Part shown: positions 11,928-24,532 of the stretch, in pieces
How positions within the stretch are numbered: position 1 is the first letter of the stretch
Layout: every line of letters begins with the position of its first letter
Source: Asterias amurensis
Lineage: Eukaryota; Echinodermata; Asteroidea; Forcipulatida; Asteriidae
DNA: 64,000 nt
Assembly (NCBI RefSeq): GCF_032118995.1
Contig: NC_092669.1
Coordinates: 124,001-188,000 of the forward strand
Direction: 5' to 3'
Translations under genes and position numbers: made by a program
Notes under the pieces: generated by a model
The model's input: only the letters and a program-made list of their open reading frames with translations
Database searches by the model: none
Told to the model about the DNA's origin: nothing

Positions 11928-12355
11928 GATGTACCCATTTTATTTTACTTGAAATAGTTAGTAAAAGCCTAGCTTTTATGAAGGCAAATAGGAAACTGCC
12001 ATCTTTATTTTAAAACTTAAAGATAACAAAAAAAATTTTTTTTTGACCTTTCACATTTGACACTGGACAGATTTTGTAGCCACTGATTGTATATAAGATG
12101 TAAACACACTAGGTGCTTCCATGCTTCCATGCAAATGTATTTTGATAAATAGAGCAGATGGATTAAAATGCTGTGGTTATTTTAGAGAAAACGCCTTTAG
12201 CTCTTTTATATTTCCGTATAATTGTTTTGAAAATTTAATTTGAATTTAATGAAGTACACTAAGTACACAAGGCATTACAATGTGCATTTTAAGTTTAGCC
12301 TTATGTACTTATCATTTTTTTTGCTTTTTGCTTAAAATAATGTACAAGGCCTTTT

Positions 12356-12527
12356 GTGCTTAGCAATTTGTGAAAAGTATACAAGTGTATAGCGCTATGT
12401 GCTTAGCAATTTGTGAAAAGTATACAAGTGTATAGCACTATGTGCTTAGCAATTTGTGAAAAGTATACAAGTGTATAGCGCTATGTGCTTAGCAATTTGT
12501 GAAAAGTATACAAGGCTTTTTATAGCC
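12356..12527. repeat. Diverged 43-bp tandem repeat at the satellite's left edge
   Basis: Four copies, exactly 43 bp apart, contain GTGCTTAGCAATTTGTGAA, then AAGTATACAAGTGTATAGCG. The order of parts (a TATAGC-type centre, then a GAAAAGT block) matches a mutated version of the main satellite unit. Still weaker traces reach left to about 12250. It reads as the old, decayed rim of the array. Confidence 0.85.
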
Positions 12528-15500
12528 TTGTGTTTTTTCTTTCGCAATTTTTGCTTGAGAAAATGTACAAGGATATAGCCTTGTGTAATTGTTTTTTCTA
12601 AATCAAGTTTTGCATGAACAAGGCGCCTCATGTACTACGCTCATGTACTTTTCGAGCCTTGTTAACTTTTTCCAGCGAAAAATTCACAAGGGTATAGCCT
12701 TGTACATTTTTTCAAGCAAAAATTTAACACTTTTTCGAGCGAAAAGTTCACAAGGCTATAGCCTTGTACATTTTTTCGAGTGAAAAGTTCACATTTTTTC
12801 AAGCGAAAAGTTCACATTTTTTCAAGCAAAAAGTTCACAAGACTATAGCCTTGTCTACTTTTTCGAGCGAAAAGTTCACATTTTTTTGAGCGAAAAGTTC
12901 ACAAGGCTATAGCCTTGTACATTTTTTCGAGTGAAAAGTTCACATTTTTTCAAGCGAAAAGTTCACATTTTTTCAAGCAAAAAGTTCACAAGACTATAGC
13001 CTTGTACACTTTTTCGAGCGAAAAGTTCACATTTTTTTGAGCGAAAAGTTCACAAGGCTATATAATATAGCCTTGTACACTTTTTCGAGCGAAAGTTCAA
13101 ATTTTTTTGAGCGAAAAGTTCACAAGGCTATAGCCTTGTACATTTTTTCGAGTGAAAAGTTCACATTTTTTCAAGCGAAAAGTTCACATTTTTTCAAGCA
13201 AAAAGTTCACAAGACTATAGCCTTGTACACTTTTTCGAGCAAAAAGTTCACATTTTTTTGAGCGAAAAGTTCACAAGGCTATATAATATAGCCTTGTACA
13301 CTTTTTCGAGCGAAAGTTCAAATTTTTTTGAGCGAAAAGTTCACAAGGCTATAGCCTTGTACATTTTTTCGATCGAAAAGTTCACACTTTCGAGCGAAAA
13401 GTTCACAAGGCTATAGCCTTGTACACTTTTTCGAGCGAAAAGTTCACAAGGCTATAGCCTTGAACATTTTTTCGAGCGAAAGTTCACATTTTTTCGAGCG
13501 AAAAGTTCACGTTTTTAAGCAAAAAGTTCACAAGGCTATAGCCTTGTACACTTTTTCAAGCGAAAAGTTCACAAGGCTATAGCCTTGTACACTTTTTCGA
13601 GCAAAAATTTCACAAGGCTATAGCCTTGTACATTTTTTCGAGCGAAAGTTCACATTTTTTCAAGCGAAAAGTTCACGTTTTCAAGCAAAAAGTTCACAAG
13701 GCTATAGCCTTGTACACTTTTTCAAGCAAAAAGTTCACAAGGCTATAGCCTTGTACATTTTTTCAAGCAAAAAGTTCACAAGGCTATAGCCTTGTACATT
13801 TTTTCAAGCAAAAAGTTCACAAGGCTATAGCCTTGTACATTTTTTCAAGCAAAAAGTTCACACTTTTTCGAGCGAAAAGTTCACAAGGCTATAGCCTTGT
13901 ACACTTTTTCGAGCGAAAAGTTCACAAGGCTATAAGCCTTGTACATTTTTTCGAGCGAAAGTTCACATTTTTTCGAGCGAAAAGTTCACGTTTTCAAGCA
14001 AAAAGTTCACAAGGCTATAGCCTTGTACACTTTTTTGAGCGAAAATTTCACAAGGCTATATAGCCTTGTACATTTTTTCGAGCGAAAGGTTCACAAGGCT
14101 ATAGCCTTGTACTTTTTTTCAAGCGAAAAGTTCACACTTTTTCGAGCAAAAAGTTCACAAGGCTATACACTTTTTCAAGCAAAAAGTTCACAAGCCTATA
14201 GCCTTGTACATTTTTTCGAGCAAAACGTTCACAAGGCTATAGCCTTGTACTTTTTTTCAAGCGAAAAGTTCACACTTTTTCGAGCAAAAAGTTCACAAGG
14301 CTATACACTTTTTCAAGCGAAAAGTTCACAAGGCTATAGCCTTGTACATTTTTTCGAGCGAAAGTTCACATTTTTTCGAGCGAAAGTTCACATTTTTTCG
14401 AGCGAAAAGTTCACGTTTTCAAGCAAAAAGTTCACAAGCCTTGTACACTTTTTCAAGTGAAAAGTTCACAAGGCTATAGCCTTGTACATTTTTTCGAGCG
14501 AAAGTTCACATTTTTTCAAGCAAAAAGTTCACAAGGCTATAGCCTTGTACATTTTTTCGATCGAAAAGTTCACACTTTTTCGAGCGAAAAGTTCACAAGG
14601 CTATAGCCTTGTACTTTTTTTCAAGCGAATAGTTCACACTTCTTCGAGCGAAAAGTTCACATGGCTATAGCCTTGTACATTTTTTCGATTGAAATGTTCA
14701 CAAGGCTATAGCCTTGTACATTTTTTCGAGCAAAAAGTTCACAAGGCTATAGTCTTGTACATTTTTTCGAGCGAAAGTTCACATTTTTTCGAGCGAAAAG
14801 TTAACGTTTTCAAGCAAAAAGTTCACAAGGCTATAGCCTTGTACATTTTTTCGAGCGAAAGTTCACATTTTTTCAAGCAAAAAGTTCACAAGGCTATAGC
14901 CTTGTACATTTTTTCGATCGAAAAGTTCACACTTTTTCGAGCGAAAAGTTCACAAGGCTATAGCCTTGTACACTTTTTCGAGCGAAAAGTTCACAAGGCT
15001 ATAGCCTTGTACTTTTTTTCAAGCGAAAAGTTCACACTTCTTCGAGCGAAAAGTTCACATGGCTATAGCCTTGTACATTTTTTCGATTGAAATGTTCACA
15101 AGGCTATAGCCTTGTACATTTTGTCGAGCAAAAAGTTCACAAGGCTATAGTCTTGTACATTTTTTCGAGCGAAAGTTCACATTTTTTCAAGCGAAAAGTT
15201 CACGTTTTCAAGCAAAAAGTTCACAAGGCTATAGCCTTGTACACTTTTTCAAGCAAAAAGTTCACAAGGCTATAGCCTTGTACATTTTTTCGAGCAAAAA
15301 GTTCACAAGGCTATAGCCTTGTACACTTTTTCGAGCGAAAAGTTCACAAGGCTATAGCCTTGTACATTTTTTCGAGCAAAAAGTTCACAAGGCTATAGCC
15401 TTGTACACTTTTTCGAGCGAAAAGTTCACAAGGCTATAGCCTTGTACATTTTTTCGAGCGAAAGTTCACATTTTTTTGAGCGAAAAGTTCACGTTTTCAA

Positions 15501-18500
15501 GCAAAAAGTTCACAAGGCTATAGCCTTGTACACTTTTTCAAGCGAAAAGTTCACAAGGCTATAGCCTTGTACACTTTTTCAAGCGAAAAGTTCACAAGGC
15601 TTTAGCCTTGTACACTTTTTCGAGCGAAAATTTCACAAGGCTATAGCCTTGTACTTTTTTTCAAGCGAAAAGTTCAACCTTTTTCGAGCAAAAAGTTCAC
15701 AAGGCTATACACTTTTTCAAGCAAAAAGTTCACAAGGCTATAGCCTTGTACATTTTTTCGATCGAAAAGTTCACACTTTTTCAAACGAAAAGTTCACGTT
15801 TTCAAGCAAAAAGTTCACAAGGCTATATAGCCTTGTACACTTTTTCGAGCGAAAATTTCACAAGGCTATAGCCTTGTACATTTTTTCGAGCGAAAAGTTC
15901 ACACTTTTTCAAACGAAAAGTTCACAAGGCTATAGCCTTGTACACTTTTTCGCGCGAAAAGTTCACAAGGCTATAGCCTTGTACATTTTTTCGAGCGAAA
16001 GTTCACATTTTTTCGAGCGAAAGTTCACATTTTTTCGAGCGAAAAGTTCACGTTTTCAAGCAAAAAGTTCACAAGGCTATAGCCTTGTACACTTTTTCAA
16101 GCGAAAAGTTCACAAGGCTATAGCCTTGTACATTTTTTCGAGCGAAAGTTCACATTTTTTCGAGCGAAAAGTTCATGTTTTCAAGCAAAAAGTTCACAAG
16201 GCTATAGCCTTGTACACTTTTTCAAGCGAAAAGTTCACAAGGCTATAGCCTTGTACATTTTTTCGAGCGAAAGTTCACATTTTTTCGAGCGAAAAGTTAA
16301 CGTTTTCAAGCAAAAAGTTCACAAGGCTATAGCCTTGTACATTTTTTCGAGCGAAAGTTCACATTTTTTCGAGCGAAAAGTTCACGTTTTCAAGCAAAAA
16401 GTTCACAAGGCTATAGCCTTGTACACTTTTTCAAGCGAAAAGTTCACAAGGCTATAGCCTTGTACACTTTTTCGAGCAAAAATTTCACAAGGCTATAGCC
16501 TTGTACATTTTTTCGAGCGAAAGTTCACATTTTTTCAAGCGAAAAGTTCACGTTTTCAAGCAAAAAGTTCACAAGGCTATAGCCTTGTACATTTTTTCAA
16601 GCAAAAAGTTCACAAGGCTATAGCCTTGTACATTTTTTCGAGCAAAAAGTTCACAAGGCTATAGCCTTGTACATTTTTTCAAGCAAAAAGTTCACAAGGC
16701 TATAGCCTTGTACATTTTTTCGATCGAAAAGTTCACACTTTTTCGAGCGAAAAGTTCACAAGGCTATAGCCTTGTACACTTTTTCAAGCGAAAAGTTCAC
16801 AAGGCTATAGCCTTGTACATTTTTTCGAGCGAAATTTCACATTTTTTCGAGCGAAAAGTTCACGTTTTCAAGCAAAAAGTTCACAAGGCCTTGTACACTT
16901 TTTCAAGCGAAAAATTCACAAGGCTATAGCCTTGTACACTTTTTCAAGCGAAAAGTTCACAAGGCTATAGCCTTGTACATTTTTTCGAGCGAAAGTTCAC
17001 ATTTTTTCGAGCGAAAAGTTCACACTTTTTCGAGCGAAAAGTTCACAAGGCTATAGCCTTGTACACTTTTTCGAGCGAAAAGTTCACATTTTTTCGAGCG
17101 AAAAGTTCACGTTTTCAAGCAAAAAGTTCACAAGGCTATAGCCTTGTACACTTTTTCAAGCGAAAAGTTCACACTTTTTCGAGCGAAAAGTTCACACTTT
17201 TTCAAGCGAAAAGTTCACAAGGCTTGTACATTTTTTCGAGCGAAAGTTCACATTTTTTCGAGCGAAAAGTTCACACTTTTTCGAGCGAAAAGTTCACAAG
17301 GCTATAGCCTTGTACACTTTTTCGAGCGAAAAGTTCACATTTTTTCGAGCGAAAAGTTCACGTTTTCAAGCAAAAAGTTCACAAGGCTATAGCCTTGTAC
17401 ACTTTTTCAAGCGAAAAGTTCACACTTTTTCGAGCGAAAAGTTCACACTTTTTCAAGCGAAAAGTTCACAAGGCTTGTACATTTTTTCGAGCGAAATTTC
17501 ACATTTTTTCGAGCGAAAAGTTCACGTTTTCAAGCAAAAAGTTCACAAGGCCTTGTACACTTTTTCAAGCGAAAAATTCACAAGGCTATAGCCTTGTACA
17601 CTTTTTCAAGCGAAAAGTTCACAAGGCTATAGCCTTGTACATTTTTTCGAGCGAAAGTTCACATTTTTTCGAGCGAAAAGTTCACTTTTTTTCGAGCGAA
17701 AAGTTCACAAGGCTATAGCCTTGTACACTTTTTCGAGCGAAAAGTTCACATTTTTTCGAGCGAAAAGTTCACGTTTTCAAGCAAAAAGTTCACAAGGCTA
17801 TAGCCTTGTACACTTTTTCAAGCGAAAAGTTCACACTTTTTCGAGCGAAAAGTTCACACTTTTTCAAGCGAAAAGTTCACAAGGCTTGTACATTTTTTCG
17901 AGCGAAAGTTCACATTTTTTTGAGCGAAAAGTTAACGTTTTCAAGCAAAAAGTTCACAAGGCTATAGCCTTGTACATTTTTTCGAGCGAAAGTTCACATT
18001 TTTTCAAGCGAAAAGTTCACGTTTTCAAGCAAAAAGTTCACAAGGCTATAGCCTTGTACACTTTTTCAAGCGAAAAGTTCACAAGGCTATAGCCTTGTAC
18101 ACTTTTTCGAGCAAAAATTTCACAAGGCTATAGCCTTGTACATTTTTTCGAGCGAAAGTTCACATTTTTTCAAGCGAAAAGTTCACGTTTTCAAGCAAAA
18201 AGTTCACAAGGCTATAGCCTTGTACATTTTTTCAAGCAAAAAGTTCACAAGGCTATAGCCTTGTACATTTTTTCGAGCAAAAAGTTCACAAGGCTATAGC
18301 CTTGTACATTTTTTCGAGCGAAATTTCACATTTTTTCGAGCGAAAAGTTCACGTTTTCAAGCAAAAAGTTCACAAGGCTATAGCCTTGTACACTTTTTCA
18401 AGCGAAAAGTTCACACTTTTTCGAGCGAAAAGTTCACACTTTTTCGAGCGAAAAGTTCACAAGGCTATAGCCTTGTACACTTTTTCGAGCGAAAGTTCAC

Positions 18501-21500
18501 ATTTTTTCGAGCGAAAAGTTCACACTTTTTCGAGCGAAAAGTTCACAAGGCTATAGCCTTGTACACTTTTTCGAGCGAAAAGTTCACATTTTTTCGAGCA
18601 AAAAGTTCACGTTTTCAAGCAAAAAGTTCACAAGGCTATAGCCTTGTACACTTTTTCAAGCGAAAAGTTCACAAGGCTATAGCCTTGTACACTTTTTCGA
18701 GCGAAAAGTTCACATTTTTTCGAGCGAAAAGTTCACGTTTTCAAGCAAAAAGTTCACAAGGCTATAGCCTTGTACACTTTTTCAAGCGAAAAGTTCACAC
18801 TTTTTCGAGCGAAAAGTTCACACTTTTTCGAGCGAAAAGTTCACAAGGCTATAGCCTTGTACACTTTTTCGAGCGAAAAGTTCACAAGGCTATATATAGC
18901 CTTGTACATTTTTTCGAGCGAAAGTTCACATTTTTTCGAGCGAAAAGTTCACACTTTTTCGAGCGAAAAGTACACTTTTTCAAGCGAAAAGTTCACAAGG
19001 CTATATATAGCCTTGTACATTTTTTCGAGCGAAATTCACATTTTTTCGAGCGAAAAGTTCACACTTTTTCGAGCGAAAAGTTCACAAGGCTATAGCCTTG
19101 TACATTTTTTCAAGCAAAAAGTTCACAAGGCTATAGCCTTGTACATTTTTTCAAGCAAAAAGTTCACAAGGCTATAGCCTTGTACATTTTTTCGAGCAAA
19201 AAGTTCACAAGGCTATAGCCTTGTACATTTTTTCAAGCAAAAAGTTCACAAGGCTATAGCCTTGTACATTTTTTCGATCGAAAAGTTCACACTTTTTCGA
19301 GCGAAAAGTTCACAAGGCTATAGCCTTGTACACTTTTTCAAGCGAAAAGTTCACAAGGCTATAGCCTTGTACATTTTTTCGAGCGAAATTTCACATTTTT
19401 TCGAGCGAAAAGTTCACGTTTTCAAGCAAAAAGTTCACAAGGCCTTGTACACTTTTTCAAGCGAAAAATTCACAAGGCTATAGCCTTGTACACTTTTTCA
19501 AGCGAAAAGTTCACAAGGCTATAGCCTTGTACATTTTTTCGAGCGAAAGTTCACATTTTTTCGAGCGAAAAGTTCACACTTTTTCGAGCGAAAAGTTCAC
19601 AAGGCTATAGCCTTGTACACTTTTTCGAGCGAAAAGTTCACATTTTTTCGAGCGAAAAGTTCACGTTTTCAAGCAAAAAGTTCACAAGGCTATAGCCTTG
19701 TACACTTTTTCAAGCGAAAAGTTCACACTTTTTCGAGCGAAAAGTTCACACTTTTTCAAGCGAAAAGTTCACAAGGCTTGTACATTTTTTCGAGCGAAAG
19801 TTCACATTTTTTCGAGCGAAAAGTTCACACTTTTTCGAGCGAAAAGTTCACAAGGCTATAGCCTTGTACACTTTTTCAAGCGAAAAGTTCACACTTTTTC
19901 GAGCGAAAAGTTCACACTTTTTCAAGCGAAAAGTTCACAAGGCTTGTACATTTTTTCGAGCGAAATTTCACATTTTTTCGAGCGAAAAGTTCACGTTTTC
20001 AAGCAAAAAGTTCACAAGGCCTTGTACACTTTTTCAAGCGAAAAATTCACAAGGCTATAGCCTTGTACACTTTTTCAAGCGAAAAGTTCACAAGGCTATA
20101 GCCTTGTACATTTTTTCGAGCGAAAGTTCACATTTTTTCGAGCGAAAAGTTCACTTTTTTTCGAGCGAAAAGTTCACAAGGCTATAGCCTTGTACACTTT
20201 TTCGAGCGAAAAGTTCACATTTTTTCGAGCGAAAAGTTCACGTTTTCAAGCAAAAAGTTCACAAGGCTATAGCCTTGTACACTTTTTCAAGCGAAAAGTT
20301 CACACTTTTTCGAGCGAAAAGTTCACACTTTTTCAAGCGAAAAGTTCACAAGGCTTGTACATTTTTTCGAGCGAAAGTTCACATTTTTTTGAGCGAAAAG
20401 TTAACGTTTTCAAGCAAAAAGTTCACAAGGCTATAGCCTTGTACATTTTTTCGAGCGAAAGTTCACATTTTTTCAAGCGAAAAGTTCACGTTTTCAAGCA
20501 AAAAGTTCACAAGGCTATAGCCTTGTACACTTTTTCAAGCGAAAAGTTCACAAGGCTATAGCCTTGTACACTTTTTCGAGCAAAAATTTCACAAGGCTAT
20601 AGCCTTGTACATTTTTTCGAGCGAAAGTTCACATTTTTTCAAGCGAAAAGTTCACGTTTTCAAGCAAAAAGTTCACAAGGCTATAGCCTTGTACATTTTT
20701 TCAAGCAAAAAGTTCACAAGGCTATAGCCTTGTACATTTTTTCGAGCAAAAAGTTCACAAGGCTATAGCCTTGTACATTTTTTCGAGCGAAATTTCACAT
20801 TTTTTCGAGCGAAAAGTTCACGTTTTCAAGCAAAAAGTTCACAAGGCTATAGCCTTGTACACTTTTTCAAGCGAAAAGTTCACACTTTTTCGAGCGAAAA
20901 GTTCACACTTTTTCGAGCGAAAAGTTCACAAGGCTATAGCCTTGTACACTTTTTCGAGCGAAAGTTCACATTTTTTCGAGCGAAAAGTTCACACTTTTTC
21001 GAGCGAAAAGTTCACAAGGCTATAGCCTTGTACACTTTTTCGAGCGAAAAGTTCACATTTTTTCGAGCAAAAAGTTCACGTTTTCAAGCAAAAAGTTCAC
21101 AAGGCTATAGCCTTGTACACTTTTTCAAGCGAAAAGTTCACACTTTTTCGAGCGAAAAGTTCACACTTTTTCGAGCGAAAAGTTCACAAGGCTATAGCCT
21201 TGTACACTTTTTCGAGCGAAAAGTTCACAAGGCTATAGCCTTGTACACTTTTTCGAGCGAAAAGTTCACATTTTTTCGAGCGAAAAGTTCACGTTTTCAA
21301 GCAAAAAGTTCACAAGGCTATAGCCTTGTACACTTTTTCAAGCGAAAAGTTCACACTTTTTCGAGCGAAAAGTTCACACTTTTTCGAGCGAAAAGTTCAC
21401 AAGGCTATAGCCTTGTACACTTTTTCGAGCGAAAAGTTCACAAGGCTATAGCCTTGTACATTTTTTCGAGCGAAATTTCACATTTTTTCGAGCGAAAAGT

Positions 21501-23745
21501 TCACGTTTTCAAGCAAAAAGTTCACAAGGCTATAGCCTTATACACTTTTTCAAGCGAAAAGTTCACAAGGCTATATATAGCCTTGTACATTTTTTCGAGC
21601 GAAAGTTCACATTTTTTCGAGCGAAAAGTTCACACTTTTTCGAGCGAAAAGTACACTTTTTCAAGCGAAAAGTTCACAAGGCTATATATAGCCTTGTACA
21701 TTTTTTCGAGCGAAATTCACATTTTTTCGAGCGAAAAGTTCACACTTTTTCGAGCGAAAAGTTCACAAGGCTATAGCCTTGTACACTTTTTCGAGCGAAA
21801 AGTTCACAAGGCTATAGCCTTGTACACTTTTTCGAGCGAAAAGTTCACATTTTTTCGAGCGAAAAGTTCACGTTTTCAAGCAAAAAGTTCACAAGGCTAT
21901 AGCCTTGTACACTTTTTCAAGCGAAAAGTTCACACTTTTTCGAGCGAAAAGTTCACACTTTTTCAAGCGAAAAGTTCACAAGGCTTGTACATTTTTTCGA
22001 GCGAAATTTCACATTTTTTCGAGCGAAAAGTTCACGTTTTCAAGCAAAAAGTTCACAAGGCCTTGTACACTTTTTCAAGCGAAAAATTCACATTTTTTCA
22101 AGCGAAAAGTTCACGTTTTCAAGCAAAAAGTTCACAAGGCTATAGCCTTGTACACTTTTTCAAGCGAAAAGTTCACAAGGCTATAGCCTTGTACACTTTT
22201 TCGAGCAAAAATTTCACAAGGCTATAGCCTTGTACATTTTTTCGAGCGAAAGTTCACATTTTTTCAAGCGAAAAGTTCACGTTTTCAAGCAAAAAGTTCA
22301 CAAGGCTATAGCCTTGTACATTTTTTCAAGCAAAAAGTTCACAAGGCTATAGCCTTGTACATTTTTTCGAGCAAAAAGTTCACAAGGCTATAGCCTTGTA
22401 CATTTTTTCGAGCGAAATTTCACATTTTTTCGAGCGAAAAGTTCACGTTTTCAAGCAAAAAGTTCACAAGGCTATAGCCTTGTACACTTTTTCAAGCGAA
22501 AAGTTCACAAGGCTATAGCCTTGTACATTTTTTCGAGCGAAAGTTCACATTTTTTCGAGCGAAAAGTTCACACTTTTTCGAGCGAAAAGTTCACAAGGCT
22601 ATAGCCTTGTACACTTTTTCGAGCGAAAAGTTCACATTTTTTCGAGCAAAAAGTTCACGTTTTCAAGCAAAAAGTTCACAAGGCTATAGCCTTGTACACT
22701 TTTTCAAGCGAAAAGTTCACACTTTTTCGAGCGAAAAGTTCACACTTTTTCGAGCGAAAAGTTCACAAGGCTATAGCCTTGTACACTTTTTCGAGCGAAA
22801 AGTTCACAAGGCTATAGCCTTGTACACTTTTTCGAGCGAAAAGTTCACATTTTTTCGAGCGAAAAGTTCACGTTTTCAAGCAAAAAGTTCACAAGGCTAT
22901 AGCCTTGTACACTTTTTCAAGCGAAAAGTTCACACTTTTTCGAGCGAAAAGTTCACACTTTTTCGAGCGAAAAGTTCACAAGGCTATAGCCTTGTACACT
23001 TTTTCGAGCGAAAAGTTCACAAGGCTATAGCCTTGTACATTTTTTCGAGCGAAATTTCACATTTTTTCGAGCGAAAAGTTCACGTTTTCAAGCAAAAAGT
23101 TCACAAGGCTATAGCCTTGTACACTTTTTCAAGCGAAAAGTTCACAAGGCTATATATAGCCTTGTACATTTTTTCGAGCGAAAGTTCACATTTTTTCGAG
23201 CGAAAAGTTCACACTTTTTCGAGCGAAAAGTACACTTTTTCAAGCGAAAAGTTCACAAGGCTATATATAGCCTTGTACATTTTTTCGAGCGAAATTCACA
23301 TTTTTTCGAGCGAAAAGTTCACACTTTTTCGAGCGAAAAGTTCACAACGCTATAGCCTTGTACACTTTTTCGAGCGAAAAGTTCACATTTTTTCGAGCGA
23401 AAAGTTCACGTTTTCAAACAAAAAGTGTACAAGGCTATAGCCTTGTGGCTATAGCCTTGTACACTTTTTCAAGCGAAAAGTTCACGCTTTTTCAAGCGAA
23501 AAGTTCACAAGGCTATAGCCTTGTACATTTTTTCGAGCGAAAGTTCACATTTTTTCAAGCAAAAAGTTCACAAGGCTATAGCCTTGTACACTTTTTCAAG
23601 CGAAAAGTTCACAAGGCTATAGCCTTGTACACTTTTTCGAGCGAAAATTTCACAAGGCTATAGCCTTGTACACTTTTTCGAGCGAAAAGTTTACAAGGCT
23701 ATAGCCTTGTACGTTTTTTCGAGCGAAAAGTTCACAAGGCTATAG
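12528..23745. repeat. Large satellite of two alternating palindromic modules (about 11.2 kb)
   Basis: The array alternates module P1, CAAGGCTATAGCCTTG (a perfect 16-bp palindrome), with module P2, CACTTTTTCGAGCGAAAAG followed by TTCA (arms TTTTCG and CGAAAA). A P1+P2 unit is about 41 bp. P2 also occurs in runs of two or three without P1, as 21-, 22- and 23-bp forms (ACGTTTTCAAGCAAAAAGTTC, ACATTTTTTCGAGCGAAAGTT and CACTTTTTCGAGCGAAAAG variants). Larger blocks are repeated: 16708-19261 recurs from 19262, offset 2554 and later 2469, and about 735 bp from 21028 recurs at 22607. The right border at 23745 is abrupt while the left border is diverged. Two plus-strand frames stay open for up to 399 codons only because the modules lack stops in those frames. 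I find no start context, domain or splice structure that argues for coding. Confidence 0.95.
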
Positions 23746-24532
23746 GATTTACCCTAAAAAATAGTCCTCAGCAAATGCTTCTTTACAAAATTGGTCTCAG
23801 TTTTATATAAAATATCAGAAAAATCCACTGCAACATATATATACAGAAAATGAACATGCAAATGTTTTATACATACAAAAATATAAAATAGGAATATTTA
23901 CAAAAGATATGGCCAAAACAAAAAAAACGCATTAATTTCCAAGCTTAAAACAAAATTAATTAAGATTATTAACAAAAAGTGTTGGCTTATGAAACCAGTG
24001 CAGTTTGCAAGTGTTCCAAGTTCCCTGGATGAAATGACGGCCAGATAAATCCTAAAATCACAGACGGCATCTTAAGATACTCCTAAGGTCCATCATCATC
24101 TTATAACTCACCTCGCTTAGGGCCATGTAACACAAAGCAATTTACTGGCAACCAGTTACAGGCAATCTCCAAGAACACAAGGCCTTCAAATTTGTATGTT
24201 TAAACTATTCTTCTTTGGATTGTATGACATTGTTTGAAGAATGACTCATTAGCTACCAAAGTAGTCCTGTAGCATGCGTTGATGGGCATGATACTTTCAT
24301 CACATTCATTGCTTCCATGCCTTGGTGTTCTTGAAGGTGCCCTTTACCAAGGAGAAAATGCCTTGTTCTCCTTGTCCTTTCAACAACGAAGCATACAGGC
24401 CCGCACTGAAGTTGGTTGCCTCAAAGTTACCTGTAAAAGTTGCTCGTGTGACAAGGTCCTTACAGTCAATGTTCAGCAGGTGTCTTTAAGGTGGTTTTGG
24501 GCGGGGCAATGGATGCGATGAGAAAACGGGCT
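23746..24532 (-). other. 3' flank of the CH-ankyrin gene
   Basis: This stretch between the last CH-ankyrin codon and the satellite is AT-rich near 23750-23990 and otherwise plain. It is presumably 3' UTR. I saw no exact AATAAA on the minus strand, so the transcript end, and whether it reaches the satellite, is unknown. Confidence 0.45.

Noticed and set aside
13037-23663. Dozens of plus-strand open frames of 62-399 codons with FSSEKFT/HFFERKVHKAI text as real proteins
   Set aside because: They are translations of the satellite modules; the frames exist because the modules lack stops in two plus frames, and no domain, start context or splice pattern supports coding.
12356-23745. CRISPR array
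   Set aside because: Short palindromic repeats occur, but there are no unique spacers, the modules are contiguous, and the context is eukaryotic.
24279-24521. Plus-strand 80-codon gene
   Set aside because: It lies in the 3' flank of the CH-ankyrin gene on the opposite strand, has no ATG context or family, and no splice partners.
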